Below are positions 15,972-24,809 of a stretch of DNA of 64,000 nt, one piece after another. The stretch's first letter is position 1; each line of letters opens with the position of its first letter. The stretch comes from Holophagae bacterium (GTDB taxonomy: Bacteria > Acidobacteriota > Holophagae > Acanthopleuribacterales > Acanthopleuribacteraceae): contig JAJCXM010000032.1 in NCBI GenBank assembly GCA_029263455.1, positions 1 to 64,000 on the forward strand, written 5' to 3'. The notes beneath the pieces are model-generated. The model saw only the letters and a list, made by a program, of their open reading frames with translations. It did not search any database and was not told the DNA's origin. The translations under genes and the position numbers were made by a program.

Positions 15972-17968
15972 ATACGAAGCTCTAGGGCTTGATTACGGAT
16001 CAATTTGATTTGATCGCGCCGCTCAGCCGCTTTCTCAAACTCAAGCGACTCTGCAAATGCGACCATTTCCTTTTCCAATCGGGCAATCTCCTGGTAGGCC
16101 TTTTCTTTGTTACCAAAAGTGGGAGCCTCAGCTATGGCCCTTGACGTGCCATAGTCGCGTTCATAGAGTGAGCCCATGGGGTCGTTAAGGCTGCGCACAA
16201 CGGTTTGAGGTGTAATGTTATTTTCTAGGTTGTATTGATTTTGGATTTGCCTGCGGCGAGAAGTCTCGTCCAGCGTGACTCGCATGGCATCCGAGATGCG
16301 GTCTGCATACATGATGACTTGTCCGTCGACGTTGCGGGCAGCGCGACCTACGGTTTGAATCAATGAGCGCACGGATCTCAAATAACCTTGTTTGTCAGCG
16401 TCAAGGATAGCTACAAGTGACACTTCTGGTAGGTCTAGTCCTTCACGCAGCAAATTGACACCCACTAATACGTCAAAATCGCCTATACGCAAGTGTCGGA
16501 GAATTTCTAAGCGTTCTAAGGTATCAATTACGGAATGCAAATAGGCCACTTTAAGACCTTGGGCTTTGAGATATTCGCATAGGTCTTCGGACATACGTTT
16601 TGTCAGAGTTGTGATCAGAGTACGTTGATTTTTCTCAATGCGTAATCTGATTTCAGATAATAAATTGTCGATCTGGCCTTTACTTGGACGGACATCAATT
16701 TTCGGGTCCATCAAACCGGTTGGGCGAATTATCTGTTCGATAACCCGGCCATTTACGCGCTCGCGTTCCGTATCGCCAGGCGTGGCAGACACATAAAGAA
16801 TCTGTTGGCTTCGTTGATTGAACTCTTCAATTTGCAGAGGTCGATTGTCAAGCGCGGAGGGCAGGCGAAAACCAAAGTCTACGAGATTTTGCTTGCGAGA
16901 CCTGTCACCTTTGTACATGCCACCAATCTGCGGCAAGGTGACGTGACTTTCGTCAAGGAAGAGCAAGAAGTCGTCCGGGAAATAGTCCATCAACGTGGAA
17001 GGCGGGCTGCCGGGTGGACGTCCGTCTAGATGTCTGGAATAGTTTTCAATACCGTGACAGAAACCGGTTTCAGCTAGCATTTCCAGGTCAAACTGGGTTC
17101 TTTGTGAAAGTCGTTGAGCTTCAAGCAGGTGCTTTGAGGCATGCAAGCAAGCAACGCGTTCGTCCATTTCGATCCGAATCTGCTCGATGGCGGTCTGTAG
17201 CCGTTCTTGAGGCGTCACAAAATGAGTTGAAGGGTATATGTTGATTTCATCTAAAGATTCGAATACTTCGCCCGTTAGAGGATCAAAGCGCTCGATCAAT
17301 TCCACTTCGTCGCCGAATAATTCGATACGGTACGCCGTGTCTTCGTAACTCGCATAGATTTCGATCGTATCGCCTTGGGCACGAAAAGTGCCCTGGTAGA
17401 AAGCGCTCATGTTTCGTAAGTATTGGATTGCGACCAAGTCACGTAGTACTTGCTGACGATCCACTTCTTGACCGAGTGTGACCGTGACTTTCATACTGCT
17501 AAAGAATTCAGGTGAACCGAGTCCATAAATACAAGAAACGGACGCCACAATGATGACATCCCGTCGCTCAATTAGGGACCGAGTCGCAGAAAGCCTCAAT
17601 TTCTCAATGTCCTTGTTGATGGTGGCTTCTTTTTCGATGTAGGTGTCCGTGGAGGACATATAGGCTTCGGGCTGATAGTAGTCGTAGTAACTGACGAAAT
17701 ACTCAACCGCATTATCAGGGAAGTAGCCGCGAAATTCTTGGTAGAGCTGCGCTGCTAGCGTCTTGTTGGGGGCCATGATCAGGGTTGGCCTGTTCAAGGT
17801 TTCGATGACCTTGGCCATCGTGAATGTCTTACCGGATCCGGTTACGCCCAAGAGCACGGTGTGATTCTGTCGTGCCTGGATCGATGACACGATCTCGGAA
17901 ATCGCCCTGGGCTGATCGCCTTGCGGTTCAAATTCCGTGACCATGTGGAATGCGCGCGTGCGTGTCAT
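15968..17968 (-). CDS. uvrB: Excinuclease ABC subunit UvrB
   Basis: DNA damage-verification helicase of nucleotide excision repair; it is loaded by UvrA and then recruits UvrC. 666 residues, the normal size. Visible features are Walker A GVTGSGKT (41-48), the beta-hairpin/Tyr-rich stretch YYDYYQPEAYM, the DESH box, helicase motifs V/VI (VGVNLLREGLDLPE and QTVGRAARN) and a C-terminal UVR domain (LEKEMVAFAESLEFEKAAERR) that binds UvrC. The start at 17968 gives the usual N-terminal spacing to VTEFEPQGDQPRAI. It is followed on the same strand by nothing and preceded by the small CoA-binding gene 18 bp away. An SOS box was not recognised upstream. Confidence 0.97.
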   Translation of the reverse strand: MTRTRAFHMVTEFEPQGDQPRAISEIVSSIQARQNHTVLLGVTGSGKTFTMAKVIETLNRPTLIMAPNKTLAAQLYQEFRGYFPDNAVEYFVSYYDYYQPEAYMSSTDTYIEKEATINKDIEKLRLSATRSLIERRDVIIVASVSCIYGLGSPEFFSSMKVTVTLGQEVDRQQVLRDLVAIQYLRNMSAFYQGTFRAQGDTIEIYASYEDTAYRIELFGDEVELIERFDPLTGEVFESLDEINIYPSTHFVTPQERLQTAIEQIRIEMDERVACLHASKHLLEAQRLSQRTQFDLEMLAETGFCHGIENYSRHLDGRPPGSPPSTLMDYFPDDFLLFLDESHVTLPQIGGMYKGDRSRKQNLVDFGFRLPSALDNRPLQIEEFNQRSQQILYVSATPGDTERERVNGRVIEQIIRPTGLMDPKIDVRPSKGQIDNLLSEIRLRIEKNQRTLITTLTKRMSEDLCEYLKAQGLKVAYLHSVIDTLERLEILRHLRIGDFDVLVGVNLLREGLDLPEVSLVAILDADKQGYLRSVRSLIQTVGRAARNVDGQVIMYADRISDAMRVTLDETSRRRQIQNQYNLENNITPQTVVRSLNDPMGSLYERDYGTSRAIAEAPTFGNKEKAYQEIARLEKEMVAFAESLEFEKAAERRDQIKLIRNQALELRI

Positions 17969-17986
17969 CCGCGGTTGCGCGTCATT

Positions 17987-18397
17987 TTATAAGAAACTCC
18001 TAAGCGCGTACGGACAAGCATCCATGACGACGGGGATGCCAAATTTTTCTAATCGTTGTTGAAACACCATGTCGACGACGCCTTGCTGGCACCAAACCAA
18101 CTTTGGTTTCCATTTCAACTTTAGGATCTCGTTCGCGAGATCTTGCAGCGCGGAGCTATTGCGGAATACTTGAATAATATCAACGGCCACGTCCAAATCG
18201 GACAACATCGCTTTGATAACGACACCATTGGCTGACGATTCGTAGTTGGGATTAACACCTACGACTGGGTTGCCTTCGGCAATTAAGTATTTTGTGATCT
18301 TGAAGCTCACGCGACTTGGTTTTTCGGAATAGCCAACAACCGCTACAGTGGCATGATTACGAAAAAGGCGCATACCTTCGGAGACAGGTCCGAACAT
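17987..18397 (-). CDS. CoA-binding domain protein (YccU family)
   Basis: Small cytoplasmic Rossmann-fold protein of 136 residues. The N-terminal nucleotide-binding pattern VAVVGYSEKPSRVSF, then VVGVNPNY and the LVWCQQGVV segment, match the CoA_binding_2 (YccU-like) family, close to the CoA-binding half of succinyl-CoA synthetase alpha. The biochemical role is not established for this family. ATG 18397, with GGGAGG 9 nt upstream, is preferred over the TTG at 18403. It lies 18 bp before uvrB on the same strand, so the two may be co-transcribed. Confidence 0.85.
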   Translation of the reverse strand: MFGPVSEGMRLFRNHATVAVVGYSEKPSRVSFKITKYLIAEGNPVVGVNPNYESSANGVVIKAMLSDLDVAVDIIQVFRNSSALQDLANEILKLKWKPKLVWCQQGVVDMVFQQRLEKFGIPVVMDACPYALRSFL

Positions 18398-18453
18398 AGA
18401 CAACGACCTCCCGACCGATCATTCTATCATGATAAATTAGGCAGACTCATGTG

Positions 18454-19746
18454 TCAGTTTCTTCGATTTGACACGTTTGACTTAAAGACGCGCTCTGTTT
18501 CTCCCTGGTAGACTTGGCGAGGTCGGCCAATACGGGTGTCGGGGGACTGAATCATTTCACGCCACTGAGCGATCCATCCGGGAAGTCGACCCAAAGCGAA
18601 AAGCACAGTAAACATTTCTACTGGAAAGCCTAAAGCGCGGTAAATGATGCCGCTATAGAAATCAACGTTGGGATAGAGTCTTCTTTCAACAAAATAGCTG
18701 TCTTTCAATGCGGCTTCTTCAAGGCGCATGGCGGTATCCAGCAGTGGATCTCTAACGCCCATCTTCTTGAGGATAATGTCACAATATTTTTTGATTAATC
18801 GAGCTCTAGGATCGAAGTTCTTATAGACTCGGTGTCCAAATCCAAATAAACGGAAATCGCTATTCTTGTCTTTGGCTTTGTTGATGTATTTAGCTACGTT
18901 ACCGTCGTCGGCCTGGATCTTGGTTAACATCTCCAGTACTTTTTGATTGGCACCGCCATGTAAAGGACCCCATAGCGCGCAAATACCGGCCGAAATGGAG
19001 GCATACAAGTTGGCCTGCGAACTCCCAACGATCCTTACCGTTGAAGTGGAACAGTTCTGCTCGTGGTCAGCATGCAGTATGAACAGCATATCCAAAGCTT
19101 TAACGACGTCAGGGTCGAGATCATAGCGTTCTGTTGGTACCGAAAAACACATGTTGAGGAAATTTGAAACGTAGTCCATGTGATTATTCGGATAAATCAA
19201 TGGATGTCCTATGGATCGTTTGTAACTGTAAGCCGCGATCGTAGGCATTTTTGCCAATAAGCGAGCGATATTTAGGCGCCGATCTTGACTTGATAGCGGG
19301 TTCAAAGTGTCCTGATAAAAAGTGGACATGCTAGCCACGGTAGAAGAAAGGATTGCCATAGGGTGCGCATCACGCGGAAACGCATTAAAAAAGATTCGCA
19401 TGTCTTCATGCAACATCGTATGCCGGGTGATCAGTTCATAAAAGTCATCGTATTGTTCTTGCGTTGGTAAATCGCCATAGATTAATAGGTACGAGACTTC
19501 AACAAAATCGGATTGCTCAGCGAGCTGCTCGATGGGGTAGCCTCGGTATCGCAGAATGCCTTTTTCGCCGTCAATAAAGGTTATTTTGCTGTCGCAAGCG
19601 CCTGTGTTGACGTACCCGTGGTCAAGTGTTATCACACCCGTTTCTTTTCGCAGACTTGAGATATCGATGGCGATTTCATTCTCGCTGCCAGAAACGATGG
19701 GCAGTTCGATCGTTTTGTCGCCGATTTTTAGTTGCGCGGATTCCAT
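18454..19746 (-). CDS. gltA: Citrate synthase
   Basis: Condenses acetyl-CoA with oxaloacetate to citrate, entry step of the TCA cycle and, with aceA/aceB in this window, of the glyoxylate shunt. 430 residues, the length of the hexameric NADH-regulated bacterial type. The N-terminal beta region (about 5-50) typical of type II enzymes is present. Catalytic residues are visible in LHADHEQNCST (His), GPLHGGAN (His) and YPNVDFYSG (Asp); substrate-binding FGHRVYKNFDPRA is intact. The start is ATG 19746 with AAGGAGA 8 nt upstream, rather than the TTG just before it. It is followed by the CoA-binding gene after a gap of about 56 bp, so a shared transcript is possible. Confidence 0.96.
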   Translation of the reverse strand: MESAQLKIGDKTIELPIVSGSENEIAIDISSLRKETGVITLDHGYVNTGACDSKITFIDGEKGILRYRGYPIEQLAEQSDFVEVSYLLIYGDLPTQEQYDDFYELITRHTMLHEDMRIFFNAFPRDAHPMAILSSTVASMSTFYQDTLNPLSSQDRRLNIARLLAKMPTIAAYSYKRSIGHPLIYPNNHMDYVSNFLNMCFSVPTERYDLDPDVVKALDMLFILHADHEQNCSTSTVRIVGSSQANLYASISAGICALWGPLHGGANQKVLEMLTKIQADDGNVAKYINKAKDKNSDFRLFGFGHRVYKNFDPRARLIKKYCDIILKKMGVRDPLLDTAMRLEEAALKDSYFVERRLYPNVDFYSGIIYRALGFPVEMFTVLFALGRLPGWIAQWREMIQSPDTRIGRPRQVYQGETERVFKSNVSNRRN

Positions 19747-19999
19747 CAAGAGTCTCCTTCATTCAACGAGCATATTTCAACGTTAATACAGGTCATGACA
19801 TGCGATAGCCTAAGGTGCGCGTCTATGTGGCTCCACTTCCAATTGTGGAATTCGGGGTTGTTTCCTAAAGGATTTTGAATGAGTCCCTCGTCGCGAATAT
19901 TGCCCCTCATGACCCCCTCGAATTGTAGACGATGAGCTGGTTATTTTGAAGGGGAAATCGTGAGTCTCGGTCGACCCTTTGAATGGTGCAAGAGATGCG

Positions 20000-20005
20000 T
20001 ATAAT
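20000..20005 (+). promoter_or_regulatory. Candidate -10 element before the ctaA-ser-gshB run
   Basis: TATAAT at 20000-20005 with TTGAAT at 19979-19984 (15-bp spacer, shorter than ideal). The predicted transcript would begin within a few bases of the ATG at 20014, so the first message may be nearly leaderless. Confidence 0.45.
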
Positions 20006-20013
20006 ATGAGGCC

Positions 20014-20334
20014 ATGGAAAAAAAGCTCTTGCAACTCATGGAACTTATAGCGAGCGGTCGATTGTCTCGCAATAAGCATTTCGATTCTTTTGAATCCGAT
20101 ATGGTCTTAGAAGCGCGGCGTAGCCACGCTAGAGTAAGCCAGCTGGGCCAAATCGTATCGAGCTTGGAGAAGGATCGTGATGTACATATAGAGGCCGATG
20201 CCCTTTCCGAGGGCCGCTTCAGATTAAGACTTAATCTTCCGAAGCTGAAATTGACTTGGCAAGCCCGTTTGGAAGCTCATGAAGTTGACCATTTGCTTCG
20301 GTATCCAACATTTAGGGCGCTGTTTGAATCCTGA
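20014..20334 (+). CDS. Small hypothetical protein
   Basis: Predicted 106-residue soluble, charged protein with no signal peptide, membrane helix or recognised motif. The N-terminus is helical and Leu-rich (KKLLQLMELIASGRLS); the middle has RARxSQL- and SLEKDRDV-like stretches that could form short helices. Support for its reality is positional: a consensus -10 just upstream, an ATG, same strand as ctaA and a gap of only 21 bp to it. It may be the leader gene of the ctaA-ser operon. No function is proposed. Confidence 0.55.
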   Translation: MEKKLLQLMELIASGRLSRNKHFDSFESDMVLEARRSHARVSQLGQIVSSLEKDRDVHIEADALSEGRFRLRLNLPKLKLTWQARLEAHEVDHLLRYPTFRALFES

Positions 20335-20355
20335 ACGCCGCAACCTGAGGTCACG

Positions 20356-21381
20356 ATGAGGTTAGAGAACACGCCAACGAATCGTTGGGTTACCACTTGG
20401 TTCGCAGCTATAGCTGTCTTTATTTTTGCCATGGTTGTGCTTGGCGGTCTCGTCCGCCTTACTGGCTCAGGTCTATCCATCGTCGAGTGGAATCTACTGA
20501 TGGGAACAATCCCTCCGCTTTCCAACGATGCCTGGCAGGAAGTTTTTACCGCCTATCAACAGTTCCCTGAGTTTCAGCAAATCAACCACCAAATGACGCT
20601 GCCTGAATTTAAGTTCATTTTCTTGATGGAATACGCTCACCGCTTACTTGGACGTTCGCTGGGGCTTGTATTCTTGATTCCTTTCATTGTGTTTGTGTGG
20701 TTCCGAAAACTCACTCGTAAACAAATCTTGCAAGCGTCTTTTCTCTTCATGTTGGGCGCTGCACAAGGCTTGATGGGATGGTACATGGTCAAGAGTGGTC
20801 TGGTAGACATGCCGAGGGTGAGTCATATACGCCTCGCAGCGCATTTGATATTGGCATTAGCAGCATTCTCGTACAGTTTGTGGCTGTGTTTTGACGGTTG
20901 GCACAACGATCAAACAAAAACACATGAGTGGTGGCGCCTGGGTTGGGTCTGTCTAATACTCTTGTTGCTTCAGATTGGATTGGGCGCGTTCGTTTCCGGG
21001 CTGCATGCAGGCCATATGTTCAATAGCTTTCCGAAGATGGGTGATCAATGGTTAGCGGAGGCCGCAACCATAATGCAGCCTTTTTGGCATAATCTTGTTG
21101 AGAATCCAGTAATGATTCAGTTCATGCACCGTTGCGGAGCGCTAGTCGTGTCAATTGCTGTCAGTGTTTATGCCTATTTTTTGTGGCGCGTTTACAACAA
21201 ACGCTTGTCAATGGTCCTAATCGGTTTGCTTGTTTGCCAGGTCGTGCTGGGTATTTTGACCCTAATTTGGTATGTGCCGACCACGCTTGCATCGGCCCAT
21301 CAATCAGTCGCTTTCTTGTTGTGGGGGGCACTGTTGTTTTCGGTACATCCGAAGGCTGTTTGTTCACCTGTAACTAAATAA
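20356..21381 (+). CDS. ctaA: Heme A synthase (COX15/CtaA)
   Basis: Inner-membrane enzyme that oxidises the C8 methyl of heme O to a formyl group, giving heme A for aa3-type cytochrome oxidase. 341 residues with about eight hydrophobic helices. The hallmark GGLVRLTGSGLSIVEW lies after TM1. Haem-ligand histidines are visible in EYAHRLLGR, HIRLAAHL, QFMHRCGA and ASAHQS. The sequence is of the longer COX15/alphaproteobacterial type rather than the Cys-pair Bacillus type. GAGG precedes the ATG by 5 nt. It begins a run of six genes with minimal gaps. Its presence implies an aerobic respiratory chain with heme A, although no oxidase subunit genes are in the window. Confidence 0.95.
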   Translation: MRLENTPTNRWVTTWFAAIAVFIFAMVVLGGLVRLTGSGLSIVEWNLLMGTIPPLSNDAWQEVFTAYQQFPEFQQINHQMTLPEFKFIFLMEYAHRLLGRSLGLVFLIPFIVFVWFRKLTRKQILQASFLFMLGAAQGLMGWYMVKSGLVDMPRVSHIRLAAHLILALAAFSYSLWLCFDGWHNDQTKTHEWWRLGWVCLILLLLQIGLGAFVSGLHAGHMFNSFPKMGDQWLAEAATIMQPFWHNLVENPVMIQFMHRCGALVVSIAVSVYAYFLWRVYNKRLSMVLIGLLVCQVVLGILTLIWYVPTTLASAHQSVAFLLWGALLFSVHPKAVCSPVTK

Positions 21382-21416
21382 GTAGGCGCGTAAGGGCGAA
21401 CGGAAGATAAAACACG

Positions 21417-22067
21417 ATGGCAACTATTCTATTTGATTTTGACAGTACGTTAATAAGCGAAGAAAGCTTAGATGCGATACTTTCCCATAACGCCGATCAA
21501 GCCATGAGAGAAGCTCTAAAAGCGACGACCGCTCAGGGAATGGGCGGCGAGATTCCATTCCATGTGTCGTTACAGCGACGTTTGCAATTAGTAGTCCCAC
21601 GAAAACGAGATGTGGCTGAATACGGTAAAGGTGCCATCAAATTATTAACGCCGGGTATGGAGCCGTTAATTGCCGAATTACGTGATCGTGACCACGATGT
21701 TTGGATCGTAAGTGGGGGTCTAATGGAAGCGATCATGCCGACTGCCGAATTTCTTGGACTCGATGAGAGCCATGTTCGAGCTGTTCAGCTGCTGTGGGAT
21801 GCGGATGGATTGTTTGCAGGGATCGACCCGGCAGATCCCTTTTCGACTTCGAAGATTGCGGGAGCCCGTATTGTGGCGTCCAATTGGAAGGCACCAGTCG
21901 TAGGCATTGGTGATGGTATGACCGATTTCGAGCTGTACAAAGAAGGGTTAGTGGAGTATTTTATTGCGTTTGTCCAGCACGCACGACGGCCCGCATTAAT
22001 TGACGTGACGCCGCATGTTGCAAATGATGTCAAGGAGCTCAAGGCTTTGCTGGAGGTGCTTGTATGA
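21417..22067 (+). CDS. serB: Phosphoserine phosphatase (HAD superfamily)
   Basis: Hydrolyses phosphoserine to serine, the last step of serine synthesis. 216 residues. HAD motif I FDFDSTL (nucleophile Asp7, acid/base Asp9), motif II VSGG, and motif III/IV GIGDGMTDFE are present, and ESLDAI follows the nucleophile as in the SerB group. The start codon of serA lies in its stop (ATGA, 4-bp overlap), indicating translational coupling. Order serB-serA-serC places all three serine-pathway genes together. The lack of an N-terminal ACT domain makes it the short SerB type. Confidence 0.93.
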   Translation: MATILFDFDSTLISEESLDAILSHNADQAMREALKATTAQGMGGEIPFHVSLQRRLQLVVPRKRDVAEYGKGAIKLLTPGMEPLIAELRDRDHDVWIVSGGLMEAIMPTAEFLGLDESHVRAVQLLWDADGLFAGIDPADPFSTSKIAGARIVASNWKAPVVGIGDGMTDFELYKEGLVEYFIAFVQHARRPALIDVTPHVANDVKELKALLEVLV

Positions 22068-23293
22068 GTCCATTTTCGTATCCCAAGGATCGCATTAAGG
22101 TCGTTCTATTGGAAGGCGTGCACGAACGCGCCGAACAATCTTTTCGCGAAGCTGGTTATAGCCAGGTCCAACGGCTCAGTCATGCATTGAATAGCTCGGA
22201 GCTTGCCGACGTTTTGTCTCAGGCACACATGGTTGGTATTCGATCACGTACCCAGCTCACCCAAGAAGTGCTGGCCGATGCTCGCCGCTTGATGGCAGTC
22301 GGGTGTTTTTGTATTGGCACCAACCAGGTTGATGTCTTGGCTGCAGCAAAAGCTGGCGTTCCCGTTTTTAACGCGCCACACTCCAATACCCGCTCGGTCG
22401 CTGAATTGGTTATTGGCTGGATTATCATGCTAATGCGCGATGTGTTTCCGCGAAGTCAAGCAGCTCACCTTGGTGAATGGCAAAAGACGGCGTCTGGTTC
22501 AAACGAAGTGCGCGGTAAAACATTGGGTATCGTCGGCTATGGCCATATTGGATCTCAAGTCTCGGTCTTAGCCGAGGCCATGGGCATGCAGGTGCTGTAT
22601 TACGATATTGAATCGAAGTTGCCTCTAGGCAACGCCCGCGGCGTGCCTGATCTTGAATCGCTCTTGAAAGCGAGTGACGTGGTGACGTTACATGTACCGG
22701 GCACCGACAATACGAAATGGATGATTGACGAGCAACGCATCGCCAGCATGCGGCCGGGTTCGTACCTGATCAACGCTAGCCGAGGAACGGTTGTTGCGAT
22801 CGATGCATTGGCTGCAGCCTTAAGATCAGGCCACATTAAGGGTACTGCTATTGATGTTTATCCAACGGAGCCTAGATCAAATGACGATGTTTTTGAAAGT
22901 CCACTTAGAGGGATCCCGCAGGCTATATTAACGCCGCATATAGGTGGATCGACATTGGAAGCGCAGGTGAATATTGGTTTTGAAGTCGCGAGCAAACTCG
23001 TTCAGTACAGTGACTTTGGCTCAACGCAAGGAGCGGTAAATTTCCCTCAGCTCACGCTGTCATCGCATCCTGACGCTCATCGGATTCTGCACATCCACCG
23101 TAATGTTCCTGGCGTGTTGAAACAAATCACTCAGGTCATTGCTGAAGAAAACATTAATATTGTGGGTCAACACTTACAAACCGACGCCAATATTGGATAT
23201 GTCGTGCTGGATGTTGAGGGGCAAGCGCCTGTGCAACTCCTAGATTCTCTCAAAGATATTAATGCCACCATCCGAGCCCGTATTTTGTATTAG
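22064..23293 (+). CDS. serA: D-3-phosphoglycerate dehydrogenase with ACT domain
   Basis: First enzyme of serine synthesis: oxidises 3-phosphoglycerate with NAD. 409 residues, close to the E. coli type (substrate and NAD domains plus a single C-terminal ACT domain, no ASB domain). The Rossmann motif GIVGYGHIGSQV, catalytic Arg in NASRGTVV, Glu in DVYPTEP and His in LTPHIGGST are visible. The ACT region (about 340-409: ILHIHRNVPGVLKQITQVI) in this family binds serine and mediates feedback inhibition. Co-translated with serB by a 4-bp overlap and followed by serC after 8 bp. Confidence 0.96.
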   Translation: MSPFSYPKDRIKVVLLEGVHERAEQSFREAGYSQVQRLSHALNSSELADVLSQAHMVGIRSRTQLTQEVLADARRLMAVGCFCIGTNQVDVLAAAKAGVPVFNAPHSNTRSVAELVIGWIIMLMRDVFPRSQAAHLGEWQKTASGSNEVRGKTLGIVGYGHIGSQVSVLAEAMGMQVLYYDIESKLPLGNARGVPDLESLLKASDVVTLHVPGTDNTKWMIDEQRIASMRPGSYLINASRGTVVAIDALAAALRSGHIKGTAIDVYPTEPRSNDDVFESPLRGIPQAILTPHIGGSTLEAQVNIGFEVASKLVQYSDFGSTQGAVNFPQLTLSSHPDAHRILHIHRNVPGVLKQITQVIAEENINIVGQHLQTDANIGYVVLDVEGQAPVQLLDSLKDINATIRARILY

Positions 23294-23301
23294 GCCGCAA
23301 C

Positions 23302-24357
23302 ATGATTACTTTCGCTCCTGGACCTTCCCAAATCACAAATACAACGATGGATGCCATTGCAGAAATTGCTGTTTCGGGTTTCCTGTCTTGCTCGCATCGC
23401 AGTCAGCGATTCAAGGACGTTTGTCAGCAGGCGATTGAAGGTCTACGGTCTGTATTTGGCATTCCCGACGAATATGCAGTGGTGTTTCAACCGTCTGCAA
23501 CAGCTGCGATGGAGCTAGTCCTGCGCAACTGTGTTTCCACGCGGTCCTCGCACTTTGTTCATGGTGCTTTCTCAAAGCGATTCTTCGAAACGGCCTGCGA
23601 AATGAGAATACGTGCCCAGGCCTTAGAGAGCCGGGCCGTTGAAGCTGTGCCCTGGAGAGATTTCATTATTGCCAACGATGCCGATACGATTTGTGTAACG
23701 CACAATGAAACTAGTACGGGACTCATGTGGCCTAGTCATGAGTTAGCTGAATTGAGAAAGAAATTTTCTCAACAGATTTTAGCCGTTGATATTACGTCAT
23801 CTTGGGGCGGTGTTGCCTGCGATTGGCGGATGGCCGATTTCTGGTTTGCGTCTGTTCAGAAATGTTTTGGTATGCCGGCAGGGCTAGCGATCGTTGTTTT
23901 GAGTCCGAAAGCGCTTTCGGTGGCAGCCAGCACACAGCGTGGCGTGCCTTGGAATCCCGTTGGCTGGCAGAACTTAACGCAACTTGTTGATCAAATGACA
24001 AAGTTCCAAACGCCAGAAACACCTAATATGTTGGCGATTGCATTGCTAGCCAGGATTCTCAGCACCTGGGATGCCGAAAAAGTGTGCAAGAACACGTCAG
24101 ACAAGGGCCAATTAATTTATCGGCCGCAGTCCTTTTGGCAACCGTTTATAGAAGATACGGACTGGCGTTCCAAAACGGTCGCTCACTTTCATACAGATCA
24201 AGCAGAAAAGCTAAAGTCTCGAGCGTTGCAGGCTGGTTACCAACTGGGGAATGGTTATGGGCCATACAAATCAAACGGTATTAGAGTAGCTAATTTTCCG
24301 GCGTTGGACATCGACGATGTGGCGTCGTTGCTACGTGTGTTGGCTGGCAGAACGTGA
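23302..24357 (+). CDS. serC: Phosphoserine aminotransferase-like, class V
   Basis: PLP-dependent aminotransferase converting 3-phosphohydroxypyruvate plus glutamate to phosphoserine. 351 residues. The N-terminal FAPGPSQ motif, SATAAMEL, the Asp of AVDITSSWGG and the PLP lysine Lys187 in SVQKCFGMP are visible. The sequence diverges from textbook SerC (which has TSDCSSD-like and NxTxNETSNG contexts), though THNETSTG corresponds to the latter. Its placement directly after serA makes this assignment firm at pathway level. It overlaps rimI by 4 bp. Related alanine-glyoxylate aminotransferases are an alternative by sequence alone. Confidence 0.9.
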   Translation: MITFAPGPSQITNTTMDAIAEIAVSGFLSCSHRSQRFKDVCQQAIEGLRSVFGIPDEYAVVFQPSATAAMELVLRNCVSTRSSHFVHGAFSKRFFETACEMRIRAQALESRAVEAVPWRDFIIANDADTICVTHNETSTGLMWPSHELAELRKKFSQQILAVDITSSWGGVACDWRMADFWFASVQKCFGMPAGLAIVVLSPKALSVAASTQRGVPWNPVGWQNLTQLVDQMTKFQTPETPNMLAIALLARILSTWDAEKVCKNTSDKGQLIYRPQSFWQPFIEDTDWRSKTVAHFHTDQAEKLKSRALQAGYQLGNGYGPYKSNGIRVANFPALDIDDVASLLRVLAGRT

Positions 24358-24809
24358 TTGAAGTAAAAACCGTGATCGACGCTGAATCGTTTGCAGCCTT
24401 GGAGTCAAGGTGCTTTGATCAACCTTGGACAGCTTCTGACTTTAAGCCGCGAATTCCATATGTAGGCGCAGCTTTGTGGGTAGATCAGGTCTTTACAGCC
24501 TATGCCTATGGCACTTTGATTGGGGAAGAAGCGGAACTCTTTCGGGTTGCCTGTCACCCTGACCGCCGGGGCAAGGGTCATGGGCTTCGTGTTTTGCTAG
24601 CTTTCCAAGTAGATTGTTTTGAAAATGGTGCTCGGCGTCTATTCTTAGAAGTGGATGCGAACAATTTAGCGGCTTTAGCGCTGTATCGGAAGCTAGGATG
24701 GCAACAGACGTCGCGACGAAAAGACTACTTCGGCTTGGGTAACGATGGTTTGAATATGGCATTGACGCCTGAGGCGTTAAGGTCTGAATTGAAAAGAGGT
24801 GGATATTGA
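24354..24809 (+). CDS. rimI: GNAT acetyltransferase, RimI-like
   Basis: Predicted N-alpha-acetyltransferase of 151 residues. The acetyl-CoA P-loop VACHPDRRGKGHG (R/Q-x-x-G-x-G/A) and the C-terminal LFLEVDANNLAALALYRKLGW match RimI, which acetylates the N-terminus of ribosomal protein S18. The RimI-type Tyr-rich ending is present as KDYFGLGNDGLNM. Other GNAT substrates cannot be excluded. Start GTG 24354 overlaps serC; the stop overlaps gshB, so it is embedded in a tightly packed operon. Confidence 0.8.
   Translation: MIEVKTVIDAESFAALESRCFDQPWTASDFKPRIPYVGAALWVDQVFTAYAYGTLIGEEAELFRVACHPDRRGKGHGLRVLLAFQVDCFENGARRLFLEVDANNLAALALYRKLGWQQTSRRKDYFGLGNDGLNMALTPEALRSELKRGGY

Noticed and set aside
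19810-20079. Minus-strand 89-codon frame between citrate synthase and the ctaA run
   Set aside because: Overlaps the better-supported plus-strand ORF and its promoter, and lacks a ribosome site.
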